A DNA stretch of 64,000 bases from Streptomyces qinglanensis (GCF_900111245.1 NZ_FOGO01000007.1:248001-312000); one strand, 5' to 3'; counted from the stretch's first letter, positions 7,141 to 15,830 are shown. Numbers and translations: made by a program. The notes: generated by a model not told the origin, from the sequence alone.

Positions 7141-8593
7141 CGGTCACCTCCGGCAGACCTGCGGCCTCCCCCGTCGAGGCCGAACTGTCCTCCCCGCCGC
7201 CGAGCCCAGTGAGCCGATCCAGCAACTGGGCCCCGGCAAAGCGGCGCCGGTCGGCTGCGACACGCTGACGCTGCCCCTCCGACAGGCCCGCCAGCTCCAG
7301 CGTCACGTCGGAGTCGGCCGGCAGAATCCCGGCCTGCACCAACTTGACCGCAGCATCGGTCTGCGCCGCCACGGTCGGTGTCGCTGGGTTCCGCCACACA
7401 CACTCGATACGCCGCTCACGGGGCGGCGCCTCCCCATCGCGCACCCACATGGCCAGACGCATCACATCCGCCCACACCGCGCCGAAGCGGCGAATCCGAC
7501 GCTCGGCCTTCTTCACCAGCATCGCCTCGCTGCTGCGGATCGCATCCGCAGAAGCCGGGTTGTCCGAGGTGTAGCCGAGCATGTGCGGCGGTAGCCCCAA
7601 CTGAGTCGCCATGATCCGCGCATACAAGTCGATGATCTTCGTCATGCCAGTCGGGTCATGCGCCGCGAACTGGCCCACAGTCGGAAGGTTTCCCTCCTCG
7701 TCCCGCTCCAAGGCCAGGACCCGACCGATGTACGTCTCCCACGCAGACTTCGCGTTGCCCTCCGCGTCCTGGAACGCAGACTCGGACGCGCCGAGGATGT
7801 AGCGCTGCGGAGCACCGAAGAACTCCGCCGCCACCTCCATGCCCATCAACCGGCGGCACGCAGCATCCGTGATCGACATGACCTCCGGGGTGATCTCACT
7901 ACGCCCCACCCGGTCCGCGGTCCGCTGACGATTCGCCATCCGCAACACCGGAGGCAACCCCAGACCGTGCATGTCCCGGTCGACGACCTCCCAGCCGCCA
8001 CTGGGCGAAGGCACCGCATACACCGTCTGCTCAGGCCCGTACAGCACCGTCAACGGCTCATCGCTGCGCGCCGGATCCAACCGATCCACGGTGCACTCCC
8101 GCAGCGCCGACGTCACCATCCGCAGACGGGCATCCCACTCCACCGTCATATCCAACGGAGACTCGACCGTGATCACAGGCGGGCAATCCCCACCCGGGCC
8201 GCACTCACCCGACCCGACCGCGATGTACTCCCGCCCATAGGTCAGCGCGTCCAAGTGCGCCAGACTCGCCTCGTCGAACAGATCGTTCGCGTCGGCGATC
8301 TCCCGCAGACCCTCCGCGTCCCCGCCGTCAGCCCAGCGGAACGCCTCCAAGTCGAGACGCTGCTCCAGCGCCTCCACACCGATCCGCGGCCATCCGATGA
8401 CCGTGTGCAGGCCCTTCAACTGCGGCGGGATGGAGATCCCCAGGTCCCGCACCAGTTGCTCACCGTTGAAGTAGGCGTCCAACAGTTGCAGATGCCACCG
8501 TGCCGACAGCAGGTCCTGCCGGAGAAACTGGATCTGCGCCAGCTCGTCCTCCGACAACGACACCAGCGGAAGCTCAGGGATCGTAGCGGCCAC
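7121..8593 (-). CDS. Portal protein
   Basis: 490-aa protein of usual portal length. It contains an N-terminal FNGEQLVRDLGISIPPQLKG region, the DYFNG-like start seen in SPP1-gp6-type portals, a central wing, and the stem/crown region GLPPHMLGYTSDNPASADAI with RRFGAVWADVMRLAMWVRDG. It forms the dodecameric DNA channel at one capsid vertex. It lies directly downstream of the large terminase gene. Confidence 0.9.
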   Translation of the reverse strand: MAATIPELPLVSLSEDELAQIQFLRQDLLSARWHLQLLDAYFNGEQLVRDLGISIPPQLKGLHTVIGWPRIGVEALEQRLDLEAFRWADGGDAEGLREIADANDLFDEASLAHLDALTYGREYIAVGSGECGPGGDCPPVITVESPLDMTVEWDARLRMVTSALRECTVDRLDPARSDEPLTVLYGPEQTVYAVPSPSGGWEVVDRDMHGLGLPPVLRMANRQRTADRVGRSEITPEVMSITDAACRRLMGMEVAAEFFGAPQRYILGASESAFQDAEGNAKSAWETYIGRVLALERDEEGNLPTVGQFAAHDPTGMTKIIDLYARIMATQLGLPPHMLGYTSDNPASADAIRSSEAMLVKKAERRIRRFGAVWADVMRLAMWVRDGEAPPRERRIECVWRNPATPTVAAQTDAAVKLVQAGILPADSDVTLELAGLSEGQRQRVAADRRRFAGAQLLDRLTGLGGGEDSSASTGEAAGLPEVTGGEESF

Positions 8594-8606
8594 AGGTCAC
8601 CGCCCT

Positions 8607-10346
8607 TCACCTGAGTACGACGACCCGGCCCTTACCGGCCGACCGCTTCTTGGCCCACGCGGGCGAGTTCATCAACATGCGGCGCAGCATCCGCGCCCCG
8701 ATCGCACACACCGCGAGATCGATCTTCCGGGCGGACTCGCGGTGCTCCTTACCGATCGTGTAGCCCCACCTGTTCGTCCGCCGCCGCGCATTCGCGATGT
8801 GCTGCCGCAGCACCCGGTGCCCGTCGTGAGGCACCTGCCGCTCCAGCGCATCCCGGTAGAACCGGTCAACCGCCTCCGTGAACAGCGGCTGATGCTTCGG
8901 ATCACGCATGTCCCACAGCACCGCGTGCTGCCGCGTACCCGAGACCACAGCCTTCAGCTTCAGGCGCTTCCCGTACCGCTGTGCCCACGAGTCGATGTAA
9001 CCGTCCCAGTACCGCTCGCCGTCCGCGTCATCGTGGCCGGCTCCCGGGTCGGCGAAGAACGCGAGCGGCCGGTAGCGGGCGAAGGTCTGCTCGACCACGC
9101 CGTCGACCTCATCCCGCGGCACCCGCCACGGCCGATCATCCGGCCAGCCCGGCGGCTTCTGCCACACGCCCAGAGCAGTCACGAAACCGTCCGACACCCG
9201 ACACGCCACCAACCCGGTGGCGTCATCGCTCTTCGACCCGTCGAAAAACAAGACGATCTCGTCTCGCTCGGCCAGCTCCACGCCGTCGACCTGGCAGGCA
9301 TCCCACTCGTAGCGGGCCATGTACGCGTCGTCCGCGGCGACGATCTGGTTGAACCAGAACCGGCGACTACGCGACGGCGGATTCCGCACATCCAGGATCG
9401 ACGCCTTCAGCCGGTCGATGTCCAGCCACACGGAATCCCCACGCACAGCCTTCAGCGTCGGGACGATCCACTCCTCCGTCAGCTTCGCCTCAGCCGGCGC
9501 CTCCAACGAGTCGTAGAACAGACCCGTATCGACCGACCGCCCGGACTCCGCCGACTCGAACGCCTCCCGAGTGCGCTCCGCCACCGAGTCCTCACCCGGC
9601 TCGTAAGCGTTCGTGAGAGCCAGGGTTCGCGACATTCCGTCCGCGCTCTTGGTCGAGTTGCGCTCGATGACCGCAGCCATCTCGTGCCCCTGATTCGAGT
9701 CCACCCAGTGGTGCGTCTCATTCAGCAGGACGAACGTCGGCCGACCGCCCTCCATCGCTCGCGGCGAAGACGTGACCGCCTCAACTCGAGCGCGTCCCTT
9801 GTCCGCATAGATGATCTCCTTGCCGAGATCGATGCGGTACTCCTCGATCGCCCGCTTGCTGAACATCCCCGGGAAGAGCGTCATCGTCGAGCGCGTCTGG
9901 TCCTGCGACACCGCCGCGATCTGCACCCAGGCCGCCGGATGCTGCATTCCGATCGGCTGCCCCGGCGGGATCCCCCACTCGTCTCCCTCATCCGCCACCT
10001 GGCCCGACGGCCGGCACGGGCCGACAAACTCGAACCCCGACCACGAAGCCCCCAAGGGATCCTTGCCATGACCCTTGAGGCGTTGGATCACGCCGTCCCG
10101 GTACTGGAACCGCAACGTCACCGGGTCCAGCGCGTACCACCACAGCGTCAGCCGGGCCTGCTCCGCCGTATACCGCCACGGCGCCCCGACATGGTGCTGG
10201 AGGTACGTAGCCGTCCACGCCAGCGCATGCCAGCCCAGCGTGAACTCCGGCAGCACGAACCGGCCGTCCCGGCCACGCCGCCAAGTCGGCCCGAGCGTGA
10301 ACGGGGTGACGACCTCGGGGACGGCTTCAACTTCCGCGTTCATCAC
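8607..10346 (-). CDS. Terminase large subunit
   Basis: 579-aa packaging motor. Near residue 90 RLKGHGKDPLGASW is the Walker A-like loop; TFVLLNETHHW near residue 215 is Walker B (Asn where many enzymes have Asp, as in related actinophage enzymes). The C-terminal nuclease domain begins at EIVLFFDGSKSDDATGL, with a second acidic motif FFADPGAGHDDADG. It cuts concatemers and pumps DNA into the procapsid. It overlaps the preceding small gene by 20 bp. Confidence 0.9.
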   Translation of the reverse strand: MMNAEVEAVPEVVTPFTLGPTWRRGRDGRFVLPEFTLGWHALAWTATYLQHHVGAPWRYTAEQARLTLWWYALDPVTLRFQYRDGVIQRLKGHGKDPLGASWSGFEFVGPCRPSGQVADEGDEWGIPPGQPIGMQHPAAWVQIAAVSQDQTRSTMTLFPGMFSKRAIEEYRIDLGKEIIYADKGRARVEAVTSSPRAMEGGRPTFVLLNETHHWVDSNQGHEMAAVIERNSTKSADGMSRTLALTNAYEPGEDSVAERTREAFESAESGRSVDTGLFYDSLEAPAEAKLTEEWIVPTLKAVRGDSVWLDIDRLKASILDVRNPPSRSRRFWFNQIVAADDAYMARYEWDACQVDGVELAERDEIVLFFDGSKSDDATGLVACRVSDGFVTALGVWQKPPGWPDDRPWRVPRDEVDGVVEQTFARYRPLAFFADPGAGHDDADGERYWDGYIDSWAQRYGKRLKLKAVVSGTRQHAVLWDMRDPKHQPLFTEAVDRFYRDALERQVPHDGHRVLRQHIANARRRTNRWGYTIGKEHRESARKIDLAVCAIGARMLRRMLMNSPAWAKKRSAGKGRVVVLR

Positions 10347-10578
10347 GACGAACGAGTGGCGACGGCATCTTCATCTCGTTCCGCCGCAGACACGCCTCGA
10401 TCTCTTCCCGATCCGAACGATCGAAGAAGCCCCGGAGGCGCACCACCACGAAGTCCCGCACACCCTCGATCACCCGGGTCGAACTCGCATAACGGCACCG
10501 CTGCTGCGGGATGTCATGCATGCGGGACCACGCCACCGCCTCGTCGCGACTGCCCGCACACACCACGTAGACCAGCAC
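10327..10578 (-). CDS. Small conserved hypothetical protein between TerS and TerL
   Basis: 83-aa protein from GTG 10578 (GGGGG site six bases upstream, one base past the TerS stop). It begins MLVYVVCAGSRDEAVAWSRM and has IEGVRDFVVVRLRGFFDRSD. I do not recognise a family. The fixed position, overlapping TerL and abutting TerS, suggests a late role, but nothing in the sequence proves it. Confidence 0.6.
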   Translation of the reverse strand: MLVYVVCAGSRDEAVAWSRMHDIPQQRCRYASSTRVIEGVRDFVVVRLRGFFDRSDREEIEACLRRNEMKMPSPLVRRDERGS

Positions 10579-10579
10579 G

Positions 10580-11017
10580 TCAGCCCCCGATCGCCGCACG
10601 GTAGTCCGCGATCGCCGTCACCCCAGCCGGAGCCTGCTGCACCGCAGGCTTCCGCTCCAACTCGATACGCGCCCGACGACGATCCCCCTCCGTCGACAGC
10701 AACCGCGCCATCACACTGTCCAGCGCCGCAACGAACTGCCCGTTCGGCGGCCGGTCCGACGACAGACCACGCGACATCAACTCCGCCGCATACCGGGCCA
10801 CCGCCCAGTCCGACGGCTGATAGAACACGGCCTGCCCCGACTCCCGCAGCGACAGATACCAGTCCCGCGCAATCGGATGCCACAGCTCATCCGGCTCCGG
10901 CAGATCCGGCAGATCCGTCGGCGGACCCGACGGCGCCTGCACCAGACCGGGCCCCTCGTCCTTGTTCCGGCGGCGGCGCTCCTCGCTCCGCTTCGGAATC
11001 GGACCATGTGTGCCCAT
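10580..11017 (-). CDS. Terminase small subunit
   Basis: 145-aa protein starting MGTHGPIPKRSEERRRRNKD, the hallmark N-terminus of P27-like actinophage small terminases, followed by ELWHPIARDWYLSLRESGQA and a helical C-terminus. An AGGAGG site precedes ATG 11017. It recognises the packaging site; the unusual GATC-rich region at 11917-12130 upstream is a candidate for that site. Confidence 0.85.
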   Translation of the reverse strand: MGTHGPIPKRSEERRRRNKDEGPGLVQAPSGPPTDLPDLPEPDELWHPIARDWYLSLRESGQAVFYQPSDWAVARYAAELMSRGLSSDRPPNGQFVAALDSVMARLLSTEGDRRRARIELERKPAVQQAPAGVTAIADYRAAIGG

Positions 11018-11105
11018 GACGACCTCCTGGGTCAAGACCACGCGCCACCCAGGGCGCGCAGAGGGCCTGACGTAACGACGCCCCGCGAGGGACGCCGCCA
11101 GGGCG

Positions 11106-11744
11106 TCACATCAACGAGGCGAGAACACCGGCCGCATCAGGCAGCTCGGCAAGCTCAAGAGGAGTGCCCGGAACCCGGTCACCCACGATCATGTAGCGGC
11201 GGTCCGAGTACACCTCAACCGCCACCTCACCGCGACGAATCCGGCGGCCAGCCGAGACCTGGCCGCGGAACCACAAGTGCAGACCCGTACCAGACCGACC
11301 ACGCTCCATGTACGTCGCCGGCAGCCGGTCGATGATGGCCTGCGCCCACGACAGCACCCGGCCCTCCTCGACAGCGTGGTCGAGGTCGACGACGACAATC
11401 CCATCGCTGCCCGCCAGGACGAAGCCGACGCCCTCACCAGCCTGCGCCTGCACCGCAGTCGGAAAGTCCGACCACGACGACGGGTCATCCACTGACGCGA
11501 AACGACCATCCACCCGCAGCGGCACCTTCCGAGACGAGTACCGCACCCACCGCGGGCGCCCCGTCAACTCGGCTGGCACGCGAGCCACCTGCTCCGCCGC
11601 CACCCGCTGCTGCTGTACACGCCGCCGCTCGCGGTATGCGGCCTGCCTGCACCGCGACGAACAGAACCGCGCATCCGCCCGAGCCGTCAAGGGCATCGGC
11701 CCCGCGCAGCGCTCGCACTCGGTGCGGCAGGTCGTCGAGATCAT
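11106..11744 (-). CDS. Short primase-polymerase (PrimPol)-like protein with N-terminal zinc finger
   Basis: 212 aa. Residues about 10-43 are a Cys4 finger (CERCAGPM, CSSRCRQAAYRERR). The rest resembles the N-terminal domain of NrS-1-type/bifunctional primase-polymerases: GRPRWVRYSSRKVPLRVDG, GVGFVLAGSDGIVVVDLDHA (acidic DLD motif), and SGTGLHLWFRGQ. Full-length relatives are about 700 aa and carry a helicase; none is attached here, so this is a stand-alone domain. It could act in replication or host defence evasion. It sits at the start of the late operon rather than with the replication genes. Confidence 0.65.
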   Translation of the reverse strand: MISTTCRTECERCAGPMPLTARADARFCSSRCRQAAYRERRRVQQQRVAAEQVARVPAELTGRPRWVRYSSRKVPLRVDGRFASVDDPSSWSDFPTAVQAQAGEGVGFVLAGSDGIVVVDLDHAVEEGRVLSWAQAIIDRLPATYMERGRSGTGLHLWFRGQVSAGRRIRRGEVAVEVYSDRRYMIVGDRVPGTPLELAELPDAAGVLASLM

Positions 11745-11916
11745 GACCCAAGCCTAGAGGATGCGCGTTACGGCTGTAGCCCTTTGACCAGCACCGTAAC
11801 CGTACCGAGACAGATCACACGAGCAGGCGTTGACTAGACCTGTCAGCCATCCGTGCAGGTCGGCGGCCTAGGGAACCCGTACAGAGAGTCAGGTGCTATA
11901 CGGCCCCGATGGCAAT

Positions 11917-12130
11917 GATCATGGGACCAAGATCATCCCCCCAGATGATCTTGAAACGGATGATCTTGGACCAAGATCAAGGATCAAGGAATCTTCTTGA
12001 TCAACGATCAAGGTCAGGCTTGATCCACTTCGTCAGCAAGATCAACCCGCCATCGAAAGCGTCGCTAGCGATCTTCATCGCTTCGCTTTTCGATCTTCTT
12101 CAATCGATCTTCGCGAAAGATCAAAAGATC
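11917..12130. repeat. GATC-rich repeat cluster in a gene-free region
   Basis: The stretch 11745-12296 holds no convincing gene. Within it, 15 GATC palindromes occur in 214 bp, most as AAGATC or GATCTT, and local base composition is clearly more AT-rich than the rest of the window. GATC starts are at 11917, 11931, 11947, 11962, 11975, 11982, 11999, 12006, 12022, 12040, 12070, 12092, 12106, 12119 and 12127. Placed next to HNH and terminase genes, it could be a packaging (cos/pac) region, a binding array for a phage protein, or a second origin. Confidence 0.8.
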
Positions 12131-12296
12131 TTGTTGCTGCTCAACGCCTTGCTCGCATGCCCAACGCGTCTGCCTCACCCCTATGCCATGCCCTACCGGT
12201 GCCCCACCACCGGAGAGGAGGGGGCCGACGTGGTGGCGCGCCCAGCCTGCCTTGCCCATGCTCTGAGGGTTGCCTTGTGGTTGCGTCAGCTACCTG

Positions 12297-12806
12297 TCAG
12301 CTCGCCTTGGGTTGGACAGCTCGCCTGGCGTTGAGGTTCCTTCGGGCGGTTCGATAGTTCCGACGCCAGCACTCCCGGCACTGTCGCCGGCCGGACTTGG
12401 GCTCGACGTAGTACGCATCGGATCGAGTCAGGTCGTGGCCGTTCTTGCACCTGCCACCTTGACGAGCGTCGTATCCGCGTTGGATGTTCACGGCCCGTGC
12501 GACTGGCTCAAGGTGTCCAGGGTTGACGCATGCCCGATTGCGGCACAGGTGGTCCAGTTCGGCACCTTCAGGGATGGGGCCACAGTGTTCGGCGTAGAGG
12601 ACGCGTTGGGCCAATCGCGTCCCGTGGATCTGGCGTGAGGTCTTGCCGTAGCCGTTGGAGTAGCGCGCGCCTTGCCACTCCCAGCATCCCGTTGGGGCGA
12701 CGGCGTAGTGCAGGAGGTTGTTCAGGTGCGGGTCGCCTGTGGTGCCGGTCGTTCTTGCGCGGCGGTAATGGAGTTCGCACATGCCGTTCCTCAGTCGGCC
12801 GGGCAC
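12297..12806 (-). CDS. HNH endonuclease (start uncertain)
   Basis: 169 aa from GTG 12806. The HNH core is AELDHLCRNRACVNPGHLEP, preceded by a GCWEWQGARYSNGYGK DNA-contact segment as in homing-type HNH enzymes, and followed by a C-terminal finger (CKNGHDLT...CRECWRRNY). The same frame stays open upstream and supplies a second Cys pair (PCQIGNEEC) of an N-terminal finger, but contains no ATG or GTG before the stop at about 12957; a rare start such as CTG near 12860 is possible. HNH proteins beside terminase genes often assist cos cleavage. Confidence 0.75.
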   Translation of the reverse strand: MPGRLRNGMCELHYRRARTTGTTGDPHLNNLLHYAVAPTGCWEWQGARYSNGYGKTSRQIHGTRLAQRVLYAEHCGPIPEGAELDHLCRNRACVNPGHLEPVARAVNIQRGYDARQGGRCKNGHDLTRSDAYYVEPKSGRRQCRECWRRNYRTARRNLNARRAVQPKAS

Positions 12807-12894
12807 GCACTCTTCGTTGCCGATCTGGCAGGGGCGCGTGCGTGTGCCCTGTCCTTGCAGGTCTGTGGCCTGCTGGTCGCCGCAGCGTGGTCGT

Positions 12895-13170
12895 TCAGCG
12901 GCGTCGTCGTACTGAAGTGCGGCCGACGTTGCGGCGGTCGCCAGGCCAGACCCCTGTCATGTCCCGGTGGAGGCGGGCGCAATATCCGGCGGCGCGGCTG
13001 CCGAGGTAGCGCCTGAGGTGGCGGTTGCACCGGGTGAAGTCCGACGGGGTGTTCCAGCGGATCTTGGTGGTCCCGCCCTTGCCGGGGCCCCAGTATTGCT
13101 TCAGGGCGGCGGCATTGCCGCGGTTGCCGCGTCCGCTGCGGCCTCGGCTTCCCCTGCCTTTGCTGGCCAC
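12895..13170 (-). CDS. Conserved basic phage protein
   Basis: 91-aa protein from GTG 13170 (GAGGAG site). It starts MASKGRGSRGRSGRGNRGNA and continues KQYWGPGKGGTTKIRWNTPS, DFTRCNRHLRRYLGSRA, YCARLHRDMTGVWPG. This is a recurrent, highly basic small protein of Streptomyces phages without known function. The composition suggests nucleic-acid binding. Confidence 0.75.
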   Translation of the reverse strand: MASKGRGSRGRSGRGNRGNAAALKQYWGPGKGGTTKIRWNTPSDFTRCNRHLRRYLGSRAAGYCARLHRDMTGVWPGDRRNVGRTSVRRRR

Positions 13171-13175
13171 GTGGA

Positions 13176-13367
13176 TCACTCCTCGGGCTGCTGGTTCTGG
13201 TCGATGCGGGTGATGGTGGCTCCGCTGTGTGCGGGTACGGCGATGCAGGTGCCGTGTGGGTCGGCGAGTACGGCCCAGCCGTGGTCGATGGTGAGGGTGA
13301 GGTGGCTGTCCTCGGCGAGGATGTCCTCGCCCTGCCCCTTCGGGTAGCGGATCAGGAACGCGGGCAT
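13176..13367 (-). CDS. Small hypothetical protein
   Basis: 63 aa, begins MPAFLIRYPKGQGEDILAED. Its start lies inside the 3' end of the preceding gene (13352-13603), which suggests translational coupling. No motif recognised; the pattern of alternating hydrophobic residues suggests a small beta domain. Confidence 0.6.
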   Translation of the reverse strand: MPAFLIRYPKGQGEDILAEDSHLTLTIDHGWAVLADPHGTCIAVPAHSGATITRIDQNQQPEE

Positions 13368-13603
13368 GGCTGGCCCGTCTCGTAGTCGACCTTGTACCAG
13401 TCGAGGTTGTGCGTGCGGGGAAGGTCGGCGCTGCCTGTGGCGGGCCCGTAGACCCTGATGCGTGGGTGCGTGGGGATGTCAGCGAGGGCGGGCAGATCGC
13501 GGACACCATTCCGCTGCCACGTCTGGATGAGAGTCTCTGCCTGGTCGGCGAGTGCGAAGAGCTGGCCCGTGGGGACTGGGATGGCTACGGACAGAATGGC
13601 CAT
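13352..13603 (-). CDS. Small hypothetical protein
   Basis: 83 aa, begins MAILSVAIPVPTGQLFALAD; ends with NLDWYKVDYETGQPCPRS. The WYKVDYETG ending recalls short actinophage proteins of unknown function. Overlaps the following gene by 16 bp. Confidence 0.6.
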   Translation of the reverse strand: MAILSVAIPVPTGQLFALADQAETLIQTWQRNGVRDLPALADIPTHPRIRVYGPATGSADLPRTHNLDWYKVDYETGQPCPRS

Positions 13604-13621
13604 GGCGCGGGCCTCTCGGCG

Positions 13622-13858
13622 TCAGGTTGCTGGGCAGGCGATGGTGTCGCTCTCGGCGCGGTAGAAGTCGAGGTGCGCGTCCGGGGCAATGCCGAGGATC
13701 TCAGCGAGTTGCTGGACGCTTCCTGACATCGGCGTGATCGTCGGGGTGAGGGGTCGTGCGAGGTGCACCCGTTTGAGGTGGGCCTGGTGGAGGAGCGCTT
13801 GGGTGGCGGCGGCTGTGGGGTCTTCGCCGTGGGCCACCCGGATCATGGCGGTGAGCAT
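13622..13858 (-). CDS. Small hypothetical protein
   Basis: 78 aa from ATG 13858 (AGGTGAAG site). Contains EDPTAAATQALLHQAHLKRV and a hydrophobic C-terminal half. No family recognised. The start sits just inside the end of the HNH gene, as in the rest of this tightly packed operon. Confidence 0.6.
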   Translation of the reverse strand: MLTAMIRVAHGEDPTAAATQALLHQAHLKRVHLARPLTPTITPMSGSVQQLAEILGIAPDAHLDFYRAESDTIACPAT

Positions 13859-13863
13859 CGTCT

Positions 13864-14157
13864 TCACCTGAGTCCGGGGTGTTGTTCGGGTGGGCGCCGT
13901 CTGCCGGGCCGCGGGTTGGCGCGTTGTGCGGCGTTGCCCTCGGCGCTGGACTTGCGGCCGTGGCATTCGGCGCACACGCCCTGCAGTTTCGACGGCTGGT
14001 GATCGTCGGTCTTGGCTTTGATGTGGTCGCAGTGGGAGCTGGGCCGCACGCCGCAGAGGACGCAGATCACGTCCCTGGCGAGAACTTCGGCCCGGATCTT
14101 CTTCCAGCCCGGCGGCAGGCGGTCAACGCGGTCCGAGCCCTGCCAGCCGCCGCTCAT
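13864..14157 (-). CDS. HNH endonuclease, terminase-associated type
   Basis: 97 aa from MSGGWQGSDRVDRLPPGWKK. It has the compact layout of phage HNH proteins that work with terminases: WKKIRAEVLARD, CVLCGVRPSSHCDHIKAKTD, then LQGVCAECHGRKSSAEG. Both CxxC pairs and the catalytic His (CDHI) are present. It lies a few genes upstream of TerS, matching HK97 gp74-like enzymes needed for cos cleavage. Confidence 0.8.
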   Translation of the reverse strand: MSGGWQGSDRVDRLPPGWKKIRAEVLARDVICVLCGVRPSSHCDHIKAKTDDHQPSKLQGVCAECHGRKSSAEGNAAQRANPRPGRRRPPEQHPGLR

Positions 14158-14552
14158 AGCCACATCACCGCTGAGGCGTTGATGATGAGGTGCATCGTGT
14201 TGTCGGCAATGATCATCAGCCACACGGCCATCCACGGAGGGCGATCATTGTGGTAACCGGTCCCGGAGCATTCCGACCACGGATGCCGGTAGCTTGCGGG
14301 CGCCATCAGGTTCTTCACCCACACCACGTGCCGGGCGAGTCGGTAGCGGTCTATGACGGCGTGCGTCACGACGATGATGGCGAGCGCGGCGGGTGACTGG
14401 GTGACGAGGAGAAACGGCAGCCCGTAGGTGAGGGCGTGTGCCCAGGCGGGCCACCAGCGTTTCGTCTTCTCGTTCGCCATCCAGTCGGATTGGATGAGGT
14501 AGTCCCCGGTGAGATGCGCGAGAAGGATTCCGAATGCCGTCGCGCCGCTCAC
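14154..14552 (-). CDS. DUF3307-like membrane protein
   Basis: 132 aa, GTG start. The pattern LLAHLTGDYLIQSDWMANEK is the DUF3307 signature, followed by HALTYGLPFLLVTQSPAALA and a C-terminal hydrophobic segment (MAVWLMIIADNTMHLIINAS); two to three membrane spans. The family is common in phages and is of unknown function. Confidence 0.7.
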   Translation of the reverse strand: MSGATAFGILLAHLTGDYLIQSDWMANEKTKRWWPAWAHALTYGLPFLLVTQSPAALAIIVVTHAVIDRYRLARHVVWVKNLMAPASYRHPWSECSGTGYHNDRPPWMAVWLMIIADNTMHLIINASAVMWL

Positions 14553-14791
14553 GGCTCGTCGTCCTCGTCGGCGAGTGAGTAGCCGCTGTTTTCGACGGCT
14601 TGTGCGGCGGTGACCATGCCGAGTGCGGTGATCCAGTCGACTGCGTCGGAGCGGCCCTTCACCAGGTGGACGCTGCCGTCGGCTTTGATGACTTTGAGGA
14701 TGACGATGGCGTCCATGGCCATGTCGCCTTCGTCGAGGTCGGCGACGAGGCCGATCGCGTCGAGCATCTGCCCGATGTGCTGCTCAGCCAC
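14549..14791 (-). CDS. Small acidic hypothetical protein
   Basis: 80 aa from GTG 14791 with AGGAG five bases upstream. Begins MAEQHIGQMLDAIGLVADLD and has AMDAIVILKVIKADGSVHLV, then a C-terminal Asp/Glu tail. Function unknown. GTG overlaps the end of the small membrane gene upstream. Confidence 0.65.
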   Translation of the reverse strand: MAEQHIGQMLDAIGLVADLDEGDMAMDAIVILKVIKADGSVHLVKGRSDAVDWITALGMVTAAQAVENSGYSLADEDDEP

Positions 14792-14921
14792 GGCGGCTCC
14801 TGATGTTGGCGTCTCGCACGTCTTTGAGCTGGCCGAGGAGGCACGTCCACGCCCAGGTCCCGGCCAAGCCGACGCCTGGCAACGCCAGCGCGCCAAGCAG
14901 GCTTGGCCACGTCTCAGCCAC
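14784..14921 (-). CDS. Very small membrane peptide
   Basis: 45 aa from GTG 14921: MAETWPSLLGALALPGVGLA then GTWAWTCLLGQLKDVRD. A single hydrophobic helix covers about residues 7-30. The start overlaps the end of the methyltransferase gene and its end overlaps the next start, the coupled packing seen across this operon. Size and hydrophobicity would suit a small membrane effector, but this is not shown. Confidence 0.5.
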   Translation of the reverse strand: MAETWPSLLGALALPGVGLAGTWAWTCLLGQLKDVRDANIRSRRG

Positions 14922-15456
14922 GGCGTGACCACCACCAGACGCCGAGCGTGTCGCCACGCATCGACTCGACGCCGCCGCCGAGCTGGGCGAGGACGGTGTC
15001 CATGTCGTCGGGGTCCCACTGGTGGACGTGGGCTTCGTGCGGGTTGCCGTCGACTGTGCCTTGCTGGGAGTCGACGATGGGCACCGAGGCGAGGATGTGC
15101 CAGGCGCCGGCGGCCTCGATGCGCTCCAGCAGTGCGACGGCGTCTTCGCGGGGCATGTGTTCGAGGACGTCGCCGAGGATGACGAGGTCCCGATGGAACA
15201 GGTGGCCCGCCGAGTCGCGCACGTCTTCGGTGTGGATCTCGTCGTACATGGTGCGCGTCTTCGTCGACTTGAGCTTGTACTTGGCCACGTAGGGCTTGTG
15301 GATCTCGACTGCGGTCCACCACACGCCCTTGTGCACGGGCCGGAACAGCTTCGCGTAGGTGCCTTCGCCGGGGCCGACGTCGCACACGGTGTCGGGCAGG
15401 TGCTGCTCGAACCTCGCGAGGGACCAGTCCTTGCCCTCGGCGTCACTCGTCGGCAT
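14914..15456 (-). CDS. SAM-dependent methyltransferase (class I)
   Basis: 180 aa. Motif I is CDVGPGEGTYAKLF, the acidic loop WWTAVEIHKPYV, and the motif IV region RDLVILGDVLEHMPREDAV; the HILASVPIVDSQQGTV region follows. This is the layout of small-molecule or protein methyltransferases rather than DNA methylases (no DPPY or NPPY). Substrate unknown. Confidence 0.75.
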   Translation of the reverse strand: MPTSDAEGKDWSLARFEQHLPDTVCDVGPGEGTYAKLFRPVHKGVWWTAVEIHKPYVAKYKLKSTKTRTMYDEIHTEDVRDSAGHLFHRDLVILGDVLEHMPREDAVALLERIEAAGAWHILASVPIVDSQQGTVDGNPHEAHVHQWDPDDMDTVLAQLGGGVESMRGDTLGVWWWSRRG

Positions 15457-15830
15457 CAGGGGCCTCCTGGTTCACCGACCGCACGTTGAATGGGTGCGGG
15501 AATCTTGGGTATCTCGACAGCGCTCTGGATCTTCGCCAGGGTGTCGGTCACTACGTCGGTCCACGCGGTCATATCCCGCCTGAACTGATCGTCGACCAGG
15601 TAGTCGGTCACGTCGTTGGCGGGGATCTCGACCGTTTCCTCGAAGACGAGGACAGCGCGGGCACCGACTCGTTCAGCGAGGCTTTGCCACTGGTCGTTCC
15701 TCGGGTCCAGTTCGCCCTTCATCGCGACGCAATCAAGGGGCAGGTCGTCTACCACGAGCGCGAACGGCGTCTCGTAGGTGCCGTCCGCGTGCTCAACCTC
15801 GGGCAGTTCGAGGATCTGGAGACGGGCCAT
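15456..15830 (-). CDS. Hypothetical phage protein
   Basis: 124 aa starting MARLQILELPEVEHADGTYE; central QSLAERVGARAVLVFEETVE, helical C-terminus. The pattern is common in actinophage operons next to the 70-aa gene upstream. No function assigned. Confidence 0.6.
   Translation of the reverse strand: MARLQILELPEVEHADGTYETPFALVVDDLPLDCVAMKGELDPRNDQWQSLAERVGARAVLVFEETVEIPANDVTDYLVDDQFRRDMTAWTDVVTDTLAKIQSAVEIPKIPAPIQRAVGEPGGP

Noticed and set aside
11909..12334. Plus-strand 141-codon open frame through the GATC cluster
   Set aside because: The peptide is built from the repeats (Ile/Leu/Asp/Gln runs), has no ribosome site and resembles no protein family; the repeats explain it.
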